From Neoceratodus forsteri (Eukaryota; Chordata; Ceratodontiformes; Ceratodontidae), in the NCBI GenBank assembly GCA_016271365.2, contig JADMNL010000022.1, forward strand, positions 221,564,501 through 221,628,500: DNA of 64,000 nucleotides. The letters are read 5' to 3'. Below, piece by piece: positions 32,894 through 44,911 of this stretch (the first letter of the stretch is position 1; each line of letters begins with the position of its first letter). Under the pieces are notes generated by a model that searched no databases, was not told the DNA's origin, and saw nothing but the letters and a program-made list of their open reading frames with translations. The translations under genes and the position numbers were made by a program.

Positions 32894-33345
32894 CTTTTAG
32901 TTCCAGTGTGGCAGATCTCCCATGCCTTTTGCTTCTGCTCACTATTTCTGAAATGTTTTTTATAAATGGCTGTTGTCCCCTCCACCCCTTTCCACGATAA
33001 CGCCCCCCTGCTGTATGTACTTGATGGCTTCTGTAATAACTGAAATACTGTAATGGCCCTAACTCAAAGTTTCCAGTTGGTTAACACTATTGTCTTCAGA
33101 AACAGTGAGCAGGAGCAAAAGGCATGGTAGATCTGCCAAAACATAAAAGAAATAAGCGCCACACTTCTGGCTCAAAAAAAAATCAAATATTTAAAAAGTG
33201 CTATCAAACCAAACAATTGCCTTGGTGCTTCAAAGGATCAGCCCCTCTTCAGCTACCTTTAGCAGCACCTCTGACTTGATTTCTAAGCCCCCCAGTGACT
33301 GTGTTTTATGGGGGATCTGCCACATTGGAACTAATAAAGAGCAAG
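32892..33345. mobile_element. MITE-like element with inverted ends and an internal inverted copy
   Basis: The left end TTAGTTCCAGTGTGGCAGAT has its inverse at the right end (ATCTGCCACATTGGAACTAA, about 33316-33335). A third, internal inverse copy at 33085-33150 (CAGTGAGCAGGAGCAAAAGG, GGTAGATCTGCC) pairs with the longer left arm through CATGCCTTTTGCTTCTGCTC. No transposase. Superfamily unknown. Confidence 0.7.
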
Positions 33346-34226
33346 TACAACAAAGTACAAAACCAAACATCGGAATACTGTGAGGCTAGTGAATCCCTCC
33401 CATCTAACCTAATGCCAGGAACAGGGCTTCGCTAACCTGTTTAGCTGCAATGGGGTTTGAGGATTTAGTGAGATGAACGTGGAGGGTAGTGTTTTTTTTA
33501 ATTAACTAACTTGGGACAGTGAGGATTTTGGAGAGCTGGGAGGAGGCAGAGTAGATGTATGAAAAAATAATTGTGCAGGGAGAGTTTGGTCACTGAGTTG
33601 GGACTTGCAGGGAAGATGTCTTGTTTACATTAATTACTACAGGCTCCTGTAAGAGCGACATTTTGTTCTACACATTGTACAGTCCAAATTCAACTGGAAA
33701 CACAGTATCCAAAACACTCCTGAACTTAACACCGCTATTGGAGGATCTGATGCCCCCACTGAGGTAAAGTACACAGTACCGCACCTTACTACTTTAACTA
33801 CAGTAAATCAATAATTTCTTGCACTATGCTTTTCCCTTAGACCCACAGCATTTTATAAATGATCAAGCACAGTTTTAAGTTAAAGGCAACACTGTGGCGA
33901 AAAACCTCCCAAGTTGGTTAGGAAGTTTGTAGTTTTTTTTATTTTATTTCACTGACTTCGTTGTTTCAAAAGATATGTCAGCTATAGAGCCCATTCCATC
34001 GTTTCCTCCTGCTATGGAAACTAATGATGTGTACTGTGAAATATGCACTTAAAATACAAAGTAAAAAAAGAAACTTGGTGATGCCAGTCTCATGCAGGTA
34101 CCAAGGTAACAAAAACTTAAAATAAATACAACAAACTACTTGTTCTCCAGTAGCCAATATATTTGTTTAACAAGGTGTATAAAAGCAATATGAAAGACTG
34201 GACTTCTCCAACTGAAGCTAGAAAAG
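33346..34226. other. Unassigned non-coding DNA
   Basis: Nothing recognised. Confidence 0.45.
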
Positions 34227-34630
34227 TCTTCATATTTATTTATTTAGTTTTTGTTGACCGGGTATGTGCACTAGAAAAATCCTGCCTATTTTCAGGCATA
34301 ACCCAGGGAATGGGGATACAGATGAATGCCAACTGACCTTGAACCAGATTAAGCTGTTGGTGGGATTTTTAGTGAATGAAGGAAATTTGGCCAGAGCACT
34401 GGGGAAATTCCCATACTCTTTTCGAGAAGTGCCATGGGATCTTTAACATCCACCTGAACTACCACCAGTACAGGCAGATGGGACCTCTGTTTAATGTGTC
34501 ATCCGAAAGATGGCACCTCAGGAGTGCAGCACCCCCCTCATGCTGCACTACAGTGTCAGTATTGGGATATTAACCCAAGTGTCTGGTGTGGGGATAGAAC
34601 CCACAGCCTTCTGAACTCCCAGCCTCAGAA
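34227..34630 (-). mobile_element. Long tRNA-headed SINE, head truncated
   Basis: Same family as 19050-19480, minus orientation, with a TTTATTTATTTA tail complement at 34227-34240 and TTGACCGGGT next to it. The body blocks (ACTTCTCGAAAAGAGTATGG, TTCCACCTGAA-type words, AGTGTCAGTATTGGGATAT) are present. The box A end is lost after about 34630. The Tx1-like target here is intact and uninterrupted (about 34404-34420, AAGAGTATGGGAATTTCC on the minus strand). Confidence 0.85.
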
Positions 34631-35784
34631 GATTTGTTAAGGGCTACAGTATCGCATTTTCTGGATTTGAGGGACAGTGAAAAGGATTACAAGCTTCTAC
34701 AGAATACTTTGTGTCTCGACATTTCACCGGTAAGAGAATGCCATGTTTTGTTGGAGCGGTAGAAGAAGTCCTTCTGCACAGTGACAGGCTTTGTTGTAAT
34801 GTCCAGTTTAACAGTACTGAGTAATGGCTATTCATGTCTCTTTCTGGCCAACAACATCCACCATAATCCATTCTGATACATTCTTCTAGTGAGTAGCAGG
34901 GCAAACTAGACCCTATGACATTGAATTTGATACTGACAGTAGCCAAATGCTGAAGATGTTTTTTTATTTTTTACATTTCGTGGTGATTATATGATTACTG
35001 TAACTTTTTTTTAGTTTTCCCAAATAAAAGAGGATAATGGAGATGACAAAAAAGTCATGAGGTTTAATTTCCACATGCCGTTTTAAAAATGTGGTAAAAC
35101 TTAGTGGTAGATCTCCATGTTTTTTGGGGAGGGAGGTTGTTTAGGTTTGGGATTGCCTGCTGAAGAGGCATAGTTTACATGTTAACATGCACTAGAACAT
35201 ATGTCTCTATTCTGGCAATGTTTTGCTAACCGCCACTTGTCCGGACTACCTCCCCTTCCCTCCCCAAACCCCTTGCACTCTTCTGACTTGGGTGTGTGCC
35301 CACACAAAAATATGCACAGCTGTTGCTGAAACATTGGATCTACCTCCAAATTGGGTGCTTTCAATTAAAATAAATTCATCACTAGTGTTTGTTTGTTGGG
35401 ATGGGGGAGGATATGCCACTTATTAATTGCACAGCACCAAATATCAGATATTGTACTGCCTCTTATTGTATCTATCACACTGTCACTACTGTTGTGCATT
35501 ACCCAATTAGTTTCAAATAAAAAGAACTAGTTCCATATGTTAGCATGCCCAAACTCCTGGTGTCATCAGACAAGTCACAATATTGTTGTCTCAAGGAATG
35601 CACAACCTTAATTGTGTCAAGTCTATGTCACCGAATGTTAAAGTTGTCGAGTGGTTAACAAAATGCTTTTAAAGTCTGTCTGACCTTCCTGAGTATACAA
35701 GTTAGATAAGCCAAAAAAAAATGATTGACTGAGTGAACATACCCATATGTATACTGATGCTTGCCATCATTCATGTTGTTCATG
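34631..35784. other. Unassigned non-coding DNA
   Basis: Nothing recognised. Confidence 0.45.
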
Positions 35785-35787
35785 TAA

Positions 35788-36240
35788 GGTCCTGGACACA
35801 CTAGGGAACTAAAAACAGTTTAAGTGCCTTAAAATTGTTTAAATCCCCCTAGCACTGTTTGCAGACAGACTACAAGCCCCTTAAAATGTTTTAACAAAAG
35901 TGTTTTAAACCTTGCTAGATACCTATTCTTAAAGCCATTTTTAAAAACGTTTTGGAGCTAGCATGGTTTTACTCACAGGTCTGTCCAGGAGTAAAAGTGT
36001 TTTAAACTGTAGTGGTGTAACTAAAACAGTTCTAGCTGCAGTGCGTCCAGCTATGCACAGTTCTCTATGTTGGACTTAACGCAAAATAGTTACAAGGAGA
36101 ACAGGTTTAACACTAGCAGTGTGGCCACACTAAACTGTTATCAAAAATAGTTAAAGAGTAGTGTGGCTGCACTGAAATGGTTTAGCTAAACTGGTTTTAA
36201 AAACGGTTTTCAAAAACAGTTCTATAGTGTGTCCAGGGCC
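35788..36240. mobile_element. Non-autonomous DNA transposon with GGYCCTGGACACACTA ends (Harbinger-like)
   Basis: The left end GGTCCTGGACACACTAGGGA and the right end on the minus strand, GGCCCTGGACACACTATAGA, form 23 bp terminal repeats with a few mismatches. Flanks are TAA (35785-35787) and TTA (36241-36243), close to the 3 bp TWA duplications of PIF/Harbinger. The interior is rich in TTTTAAAA and AAACAGTT words and non-coding. The superfamily is inferred from ends only. Confidence 0.78.
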
Positions 36241-36270
36241 TTAGAGTACCATCAGTAAAGATTACATGTT

Positions 36271-36620
36271 AAAGGAATAATGCCAGACAGGGTGGGTGTT
36301 ACGCTGGGATAACATCCCACCTCGGGTGGTTAGGCCCGAGGCCACCAGCCGAGGATGTCCAACACCCAAGAAGGGATGTTATCCCAGCATAACACCCAAC
36401 CTGGAGGGCATTATTCCTATTATGCAATGGCTCATTATTTTATACAGAAAAAAATAATTCTAAAGAATTTTGTTTAGTGTTAAAAAATATTTTTTAAGAG
36501 AAGATGCAAACAATCATCAAGTGAGAAAAGGAAATAGGAAACACCATTTAGTTGATCAGCAGGGATGTTATGTCAGGATAACATTACTGCTGTGATGGCC
36601 AACTGACCAATCAGGAGCCA
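36271..36620. mobile_element. Stem-loop element with a 45 bp near-perfect stem and inner hairpins
   Basis: GGAATAATGCC...AACATCCC at 36274-36318 pairs with GGGATGTTATCCCAGC...GCATTATTCC at 36373-36417 at roughly 39 of 45 positions. The loop itself folds (CCTCGGG/CCCGAGG at 36320-36341). A further inverted word pair GTTATGTCAGGATAAC lies at 36567-36582, followed by CCAATCAGGAGCC. It is probably a MITE. The outer limits are uncertain. Confidence 0.75.
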
Positions 36621-39600
36621 GGATTCTTTCTTGCCATCGTATAATCATTGGTATCCCCCTCTCCCCATAGAAGCACAAAACCAATATATATTTTGGTTAA
36701 CAACATTGACACTTTATGTTGATAGTATTAGTGTCCTGTCACTTAGCCAGTTAATATGCCACCACCCAGCTCCAGCCTCCAATATTTTCCCCTATCATCT
36801 GGTGACCAGCACTGTATCTTTAATTAATTAAGTGTAATTTTTTGGGGGGGAGGGTACTGGTGCTCTTCAGTTTTAATTCCAAAGTCACTCAAAAGACTGT
36901 ACAATGACATGCAGCACAAGGGGAGAAAGTGGACTGGGGCGATCATGAACTCTGTTACATCAACCCTGACCTTTTACTCCATTTAGTAATATGAAAGAGT
37001 GCACAGTCCTGTAAAAAAGATCATTCCTCCACCTAGAGAGCCAGACAGAAGATTTCTGTCACCTAAAAATGTCTAATCCAACAACAGTTCTGCACACGCA
37101 CAACTCCAGAGTCTACCAATAATAAATGTCAACATTTATATTTTATTTCAAATAACACTTGTAAAAAATGATTAGTGTGGAGATCGTGTATGTAATCTGT
37201 GCAGCCAGCAAATGAGTACTGCCGTTTTATGGCTACAACAGGTTCGATTCCTGCGAACCCCAATAATGTTTTTGTACAAGGACTCAAGAAATCAAAGTAA
37301 ATGCAATAGTTTCTTAGATGCACGCTCCAGGTTTTAATCTGCTAGTGCAGACTGACACCTTATTTATTTTTTTTACCGTCACAGGTATGGCTAGTGTATT
37401 TTGGGATATAAGGTTGTAGGATCAATGCATCCATGCTGACTTATGAAAAAACACTTTCTTAGGGCATGGGGTGTTATTACCTTTATTACATCCACACCCC
37501 TCTGCATACTGTAGACCCCTCTGCATACTGGCATCCACCTATCACATTACTTACTGTCCAAGTAGTGGAAACAAAATTGAACGGGCACATTTTATAGAAT
37601 ACTGATAAGATGAATCATTCAGGGAAAAAGTCAGTTAGATGGGACACACAGTAAAACAGCACATCTCCCATGCCCCCCACCCAACACCCTACCACCCACT
37701 ACACCAACATATCACCAACTTTACACAAAAAAAATGGCATTAATGCAAGATAATAAAAAGGGAAAAAAACAAAACATGGTGTTGCACAATCAAATAATTC
37801 GTCCTTGTTTACAGTTGGATCCGTTAACTGTGTGCCATCTCTGAAAACTCTGTTTTTATTATCAACAATTAGTCAATTTAGGAAATTCACATTAAACCAA
37901 CTGCAGCACATTGAGAGACATTATTTTTGAACATATACAGTACTTCAGTGATGTAGGGATTGATATTGTGCAACAAGTTAACATCTGAGAGTCAAAGTTT
38001 GAACACAGGTAGCGGCTAGGCAGAGACAAGCACAACAGTAACGATCGTAATCTTTACAGATCAAACTCATAGTTGATGACAGTCAATGTAACATCGACTA
38101 CATAGAAAAATCAGATACAGACTATCAAATTTTGCAGTAGATCTTTCAACATACACAAAGGCACAGACCAAAAGAATAACACTGCAGCCTAACCATACAG
38201 TTATGCAGGAATCTATGTCGTCATGTCAGAACTGCAAGCGCCTGGAGATAAGAGAAAAAAAAAACCAAAAACAAGAACTCCCATTTCACGGACAACCGCA
38301 GACTGACAACTTTTCAGCCTGATAACAAACTTGTGTAAACTGTAGTAAAAAAGTATAAAAATGACACAAGCACAGCATGTGTGGGTATCTGACTTTATTG
38401 CAAACAAAATTAGATTCAAAAAATAATTTCCTGTCTCCTTTAACTTGAACATACTGGAGTCAAAAGTTTAAGTCCCATCACCTCGTATTGAGTTCTGTGT
38501 GATTGTGAGTACATTAGAAACAAGCCACAATGAAAAGCAGGTGGCCAGAATTTAAATTTATGACTGCTGTATGCTGCGCAGGTTAAAAATCAATGGCAAA
38601 GCACTGTATTCTTTGTATTTGGAGTTTTGGGTATGAGTATTGTGGTTTTTCATTCACCTCAGCAATTTTTGCTTGATTTCCACAGTTTGTTTACTAGTTA
38701 TGGGCATTTGATGCCCGAACTTTTATTGCATTTAAACAGCACAGTGATAGAGCCAGACCTGAGTGCATGCTGAGAAATGTGACATAATTTTAGATTTGTC
38801 ACTGATTGCAGCTCATTTTCCCACTACTGATCAGATAGCGCTGATTCGCGGTGGATGGTAGTCCGAATTCAATAATTTGTTCTAATCTCTAACAAATTTA
38901 CTTTTATGTTGTATTGTATCAGTCCTGAGCATTTCTTAGTTTTTATCTTGCTGTTGAACGACTTCTCTGTAGTTTTTACTGTATGATGGCTGTCATTTCC
39001 ATTTCATACTTAGCACTTTTTTGACTGACAGTCTGCTGTGATCTAGCATAAAACGTTGTGTTAGAAACTGTTTATTTCATCTCATGGTGTGTAGCTTATC
39101 AGTGTCAGTAATCAGTTATTTAAATTGCCGAGGAGAGAGTGTATTATTTTTTGTCAGTCAATACAGCTATTGTGAGGTAGACTGTCGGTTTTATGAGGTA
39201 CAGCAACTCGTTGCTTTCATGCTGTACTGTATCCTGTATTTCCTTGACATCTGTTTGATTCATTTTTTTGACAGGATCCTGCTACTCTGTATTCGGTCCA
39301 CTCTGTCAATCTTTTTTGTGTCTATTCACTCGTATTGCATTCTATAACTGTTTTTCCTAAAATCTCATTACTGAATAATTGTAACTGTTTGTATCCCCCC
39401 AAAAAAATAAAAAATAAAAAAATAATGTTATTGTGATATAAAAGGTGGGAATAAAATTAAACAGATGTGTATTTGTTTATCATACAAAGCACACCTGAGC
39501 CTAATAATAGAACTAATAAAACTGGTAAGTCAATGGGATACACCTGCGGAAGATAGGCCACCGATCATCCAGTCCTGGTAGTGACAGTTTATGCATACAC

Positions 39601-40440
39601 TTACAATTTACTGTGCAGAGCCATGCTACTGATAGGTAAGACTGTTGATCTGTGCAGATAGTGGACTTGTGGGGTGCAACTCACACATTGATGTGCACTT
39701 TTATAGCTCAAACTTGTTATCCCACATTCATGCACTACAACAGATGATCAGACTGTCAGACTTGCAAATACATGTCATTCAAACAAGTGACATGAGCTGC
39801 AACTGATGCATACATGCAGCGATCTGCTCGCTTGTCATGAAAAAATACAGACATCAACCAGTACAGAAACGGGAATCCACGAGGTGCACAACACTGGATA
39901 ACACACAAAATCTAGTATTAATAAGTGTCTTAATAGACCAAATACCTTCATTAAAACTGTTTACAATGAAGGCTTTACTTGGCCGTACAATAAATATATT
40001 ATTTAGCTTATGTAAATATCACTATAAATTTTAATTGGAGTTTTAGCTAATTTCTGCAAGACAGGGAGTACACATATACCAAAAAACCCTACTAATTCTC
40101 TATTTATCTCTGTTTTTCTCATGCCCTCCTTCACCCATAGTTTATTTTCAGGAGGATTATTGTGATGTCCTCTTTTTTCCCCTTAATCCCACCAGATGTT
40201 GCTAAGGAGGTGATGACAGCAAACGACTGCAGGGCAGTGAGGACAGGACCATAATGTAAAACCATCTGTCTTGGAAGACACAGCATTTTAATGTTCTTCT
40301 TTTTGCAACACAGCTTAATCTGTTAATAGTTTCCTAATGGCATTTTTCACAGTGGTGCTTTTCAAGCAGTGTACAACTGTATGACATTCTCAGGTAGTTG
40401 TATAACAAGAAAGTTAGAGGAAGACATAAAGAGAAGGAAA
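36621..40440. other. Unassigned, repeat-poor non-coding DNA
   Basis: No gene or transposon recognised over ~3.8 kb. A box B-like GGTTCGATTCCTGCG at about 37240-37254 may be a decayed tRNA or SINE head, but no matching box A or cloverleaf is visible. An A-rich patch lies at 39398-39424. Confidence 0.45.
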
Positions 40441-40575
40441 AACAATAGCTAGATATATAGATAGATAGGTAGATAGGTAGGCAGATAGGTAGGTAGACAG
40501 ACAGTTACATAGGGACGCAGGCAGATAGGTAGGCAGGAAAATAGATAGATAACTAGACAGACAGGCAGACAAGTA
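40441..40575. repeat. Degenerate tetranucleotide microsatellite (TAGA/TAGG/CAGA)
   Basis: About 135 bp of GATA, GGTA and GACA repeats. It lies about 90 bp upstream of the SINE that hosts the Tx1-like LINEs. Confidence 0.9.
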
Positions 40576-40663
40576 AAGTTATGCAAGGGCGTAGAAGTTC
40601 CACAGAGGCAGAGAGAAGGCCAGATAAAGAGACAGAGGATATAACTGTGTCTGTGTATAAAGC

Positions 40664-40922
40664 AGTGTCAGTGGCTTAGTAGGTAGCACACTTGCCTCTG
40701 AGGCGAGGAGATCAGAGGGGTGTGGGTTCAGTTCCCACACCTGGCAGTTGGGTTCATATCCCAATACTGACACTGTAGTGCAGCATAAGAGGGGTGCTGC
40801 ACTTCTGAGGTGCCGACTTTCAGATAAGACATTAAACCGAGGTCCCATCTGCCTGGATTGGTGGTAGTTCAGGTGGATGCTAAAGATCCCATGGCACTTA
40901 TTGAAAAGAGTATGGGTGATTT
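40664..40922 (+). mobile_element. Long tRNA-headed SINE, 5' half (interrupted by Tx1-like LINEs)
   Basis: GTGTCAGTGGCTTAGTAGGT (box A) and GGGTTCAGTTCCCAC (box B at about 40725), followed by the conserved body up to TTGAAAAGAGTATGGGTGAT. The sequence then changes abruptly at 40923 to a LINE 3' end. The missing 3' half starts at 52931 and continues GAGTAGGGGAATTTCCCTGG and TGTCCTGGCCAAATTTCCCT. Comparison with the uninterrupted copies at 19050-19480 and 34227-34630 shows the two halves join with only the target motif repeated. Confidence 0.92.
40908..40922 (+). repeat. Target-site copy 1 (GAGTATGGGTGATTT)
   Basis: Left boundary of LINE A. Compare 46966-46980 and 52931-52944. The 3' TTT could pair with the A-rich end of the LINE RNA for target-primed reverse transcription. 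Confidence 0.85.
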
Positions 40923-41167
40923 TATTTACAATAAAGCATAATACAATTATTTCAAGAAATCCAAACACAGATATTTACAAATCGGGTTAAAGAAAAAAAA
41001 AATCAAGGGTCAAACAGAAAAGCAAGAGAAAACAAAGCAGTCAAATACTAGAAAAAATCCCACACTCTATTCCCTTACTAGATAAAAAATAATTAGAACA
41101 ACAAAAGAAAGCAAAGCACAGAATCCATATATACATTATTCCTAATCTTTAAGGAATATTGTCTTCT

Positions 41168-44100
41168 CTATTTGTACTTAATAATATGTGAAAATCCTTT
41201 CCACCATTTCTTGACTTTCTCTACATTATACTGTTGCATATCCTTAAGGTATACTTTTTGTAATTCATTTGATACATATAAGCAAAACCCTTCCACAGAG
41301 GTCTTTTTTTGATATAACACCCATTGGCATCGTACTTGCCAGAGACAAAATCGTAAACAAGCCGTCAACACCCAGAGTGTACCTTCCTCATATCTTTTTA
41401 ACGTTGGAGGAAAATTGCCGATTACTAATATATCATAAGATAGTTTTGCCAACCAATCCATTGTCCATTTCTTTGCCAAATAGGCCCATAATTTTGTTGA
41501 ATAAGATCAATACAAGAAAAAATGTTCCATAGTTTCCTCCTGGTTGATACATTCTATGTATGGGCAATTCCTCTCTTCCTTAGCCTTATATTTAGCCATC
41601 CCTCTAATGTTCAAACACCCATACATAATGAGCCATTGCACCTCCCACATATATGGAGGTAGTCTAGGGTTATTTAACTGATTTAGTATGTTCTGATTCA
41701 AGGCCGAAGGGCAATTCTTGAAACCAGGAACTATGGGATAGATGTGAGACATAACCTCTTTGTACAGTTTCTGAGATGAGCTCCCACTAATCTGTTTTTT
41801 TGTTACCTTCCATTTATAAAGTTTCTGAGTGACAGGCCTAAAAAAAACTTATAGGGAAATATGGGGGTTCAATTTTGTGCACAATGCAGCCAAGCTGATA
41901 AATAACGTCCTAGTGCTTCCCTAAACCACTGTCCCTCATGGCTGACTGATACTTCTAAACTATTTTTTAATGAATGGGAAAAAAACAATGTGAAACAAAA
42001 AACTACTGGATCCACCATTCCTACTCCTCCCTTAATTTTTATCCAGGTACGTATAACTTTGTTTGACTGGATTAAGTCTATTACCCCATAACAACTGAAA
42101 GCAGACACTATATAATTTTGTTTCTAGATGGGAGGACAGGGGGAAAATTACAGCTATATACTGTAAACAAGGCAAAATGAATTGTTTTAGAATCTGAATT
42201 CTTTTTATTTTAGTAAAACAAAACTGTTTCCATCTAGTTATTTTCCTTTCCACCTTATTTAACACCTTTACCCAATCATCATCAGGAAGGTTTTGTGGCC
42301 CGAAAACAACCCCCAAAATAGAAAGAGGTTCAGATGTTATTTTAATAGTCTTATATTGTAAAGGGGTCTGATATGTATATCCCATCAACAAACCTCTTGA
42401 TTTGGTATAGTTAATTTTTGCATTAGAGAGATCAGCATGGGTCTGGAATTCTTGAAAGAAATTTCCAAATTGTTCTATGTTTTTGAAAAATAGACATACA
42501 TCATCTGCAAATGCCTGTATTGTCAAAAAAGAGTTTATCAGAGGTATTTGAAATCCATCCCATTTAGGGGTGAGACTTACTGCTCTAATAAGGGGTTCTA
42601 AAGAAAAAATGTACAATAATGGATTTAAAGGGCAGCCTTGCCATACCCCAGTTTTAATAACAAACCCTCTCCCTATTTTTCCTTTAATGATGGGATATAC
42701 TTTAGCTGATGCATATAAGGATTTTATTGGGTTAAGTATTTCCGTAGGAATCCCAAAATATTCTAAGGTTGTGAACAAAAATAAATGACTATCCCTATCA
42801 AAAGCTTTCTTGAGATCTAAGGAAAGCAGACAACCATTTCTACCCATGTAAACCAAATGCTCAATTAAATCTCTTATTATAGTAAGTACTGACTGAATTC
42901 TCCTATTAGGTAACCCACAATGCTGGACTGGTGAAATGATTAAGTTTGCCATGGTTTTAAGTCTATTATTAATAAGGGTGGCAACAATTTTATAGTCCAA
43001 ATTCAGCAGAGTAATTGGTCTCCAGTTCCATATGTCCCCTTTATCCCCAGATTTAAAAATGTAGATCTGCAACCCTTTGGAAAAAAAAACTGGGATAGGT
43101 TCCCCAGTTATGAATTTGTTAAATACTAAAGTAAAACAGGTTGCTATTTCTGTATGAAAAGTTTTATAAAAAAAGATTAGATAGACCATCCAAACCTGGA
43201 GAAATGTTATCTTTTAAGCTAGTAAGAACTGCTTCAATTTCCTGAGGGGAAAAAGTTTTTTTCATGTCAGCAACCATTACCTGATCTACACCTAAGGAGG
43301 GGGAGGACCTAGATAATTTTTAATCTCCTGAAGAGATGGATAGGATTGCAGTTGTAAATCCTGAAAATGTGCTTCAATACTAGTGCTAATGGATATTATA
43401 TCCTCTACTCTACCTGCATTAATTTCTAAAAAATCTAGAGTTGAAGAATCTCTAATTGTTTTACATAGTACGTAAGGGTCTCCTATGACTGATTTTTTCA
43501 TATGGTTATTGATAAGACCTTGTAATGTTCTAGCTCTATTATATTGCAAATGCTTCATTTGTAATTTAATATTATCACTCTGCAAAGAAAAATCCTGCCT
43601 TAAGGAATTAGCTACCGAAATTAAATATTGTAATTGGGATCTCAGTTTTAAGTAAATTAGAAAATTGGAATTCCTCTGACATGTCCCATATGCTTTAAAC
43701 CAATTAATGCAGTCATTCTTTGTTTCCTGCCACCATACCCCTAGATCTGGATACAAGAAACCCACAGATAACCTGGCGTTTAGGATTAGCCTAATAGAGT
43801 TTAATACAAGCTGTTCCTGTAAGATGGAAGTATTTAATTTCCATCATTTTCCCTGATAGTGCTGCTTAAAATGGGCCTCTACTTGCACCTGGAGTAAACG
43901 ATGGTCTGAGAACTCCACTGGTACCCTAATAAAAGCTTTAACTGTGAGGTATTTAGAAGAAAATAAATAATCTATGCTAGACCCCTTATTCCCCTTAAAA
44001 AAGGTACATCCAGGGCCCTTGTTATTTAACTGATTACAAGTAGTTAGATCTGCAAGTCTAATAATTGACTTCAAGCAGTTAGTATCACAATTTTTTTTTG

Positions 44101-44587
44101 AAGAGGCACCTTTTGAAGTTAAACTACAATTAAAATCTCCTCCCCAGAGAATAGGTAAAGAGGTGACCAAATAAGGCTGTATGTCTTTCATACAAGCAAT
44201 CCTAGCTGCTTTTGTCTGGGGATTATAGATATTAATTAACCTATAAATATTAGATTGCCATTTACCATCTATAATTAATACCCTACCGGGGACTAAATCA
44301 ATGAGTTTGTAAAGAAAAACTCATAAGAGTTAAAAAGAATCCCAATACCATCCACTTTTTCTGTACCAAAGGACCAATAAGAAGGTCCCCATGGCCAATC
44401 TTTTTTGAAAGAAGAAATTTGTTCACTAGAGAACATCCAGGTTTCCTGCGAAAAACATGGAAATATGCCTATCATGCACCAAATGGAAAACAGCATGTCT
44501 TTTGTTATTATTCAAAATACTGTGTGTATTTAAAGAAGCCCAGAGAATTCCCAACATGAAAACCAGATTAGGGGAACCAAACCTCAT
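41168..44587 (-). pseudogene. Tx1-like LINE A ORF2 (APE endonuclease, RT, C-terminal zinc motif)
   Basis: The start is placed at the ATG ending at 44587 (MRFGSPNLVF), because copy B begins at the matching place. Endonuclease: QETWMFSSEQ, KDWPWGPSYWSFG, LINIYNPQTK, ILWGGDFNCSL (GGDFN intact), GSSIDYLFSS and VEFSDHRLL (SDH intact). RT at 43260-42032: SPGLDGLSN, QIYIFKSGDKG, RPITLLNLDYKIV, SLDLKKAFDRD (Asp kept), WQGCPLNPLLYIF, AFADDVCLFF (both Asp kept). The C-terminal domain at 41168-41750 has CPYIECINQEETMEHFFLY and WKGFSHIIKYK. Most coding is in one frame. Frameshifts lie near 44290, 43290, 43190 and 42040. This protein would nick the SINE target and prime cDNA there. Confidence 0.9.
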
Positions 44588-44911
44588 TTTTCCTTCTTTT
44601 CTTTTTTTTTTCTTTATAATCTTCTATGGGAGCCCCAAAGGCATCCTGTACTGATTTTTGGGAATCAGAGTCCCCAACCTCCACTTTGGAGTCTCCGCAT
44701 GCAGTAAAAAGGGCCGCATAGGAATTCTGAGATTCAATTGGCTCAATAACTGGGATTGGAACTGTTTTGAAGTTCCTACTAGATCTCCTTGGAGGTAATG
44801 GTGACTAGTGCACAGAAACAACTACTAACTTGTCTTCTGGTTCTTTATAACAGACCGGTTTCAATAGGTCTGCATCATTTACTGTTTTCTCCACTTTGAG
44901 TGACCTAAGTT

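Noticed and set aside
37190..37290. Possible tRNA gene (GGTTCGATTCCTGCG)
   Set aside because: Only box B is convincing. I could not find a box A or acceptor stem at the right distance.
40441..40575. GATA-type microsatellite as a regulatory GATA-factor cluster
   Set aside because: The repeat is degenerate and mixed with GACA/GGTA, which is typical of a simple tandem repeat.
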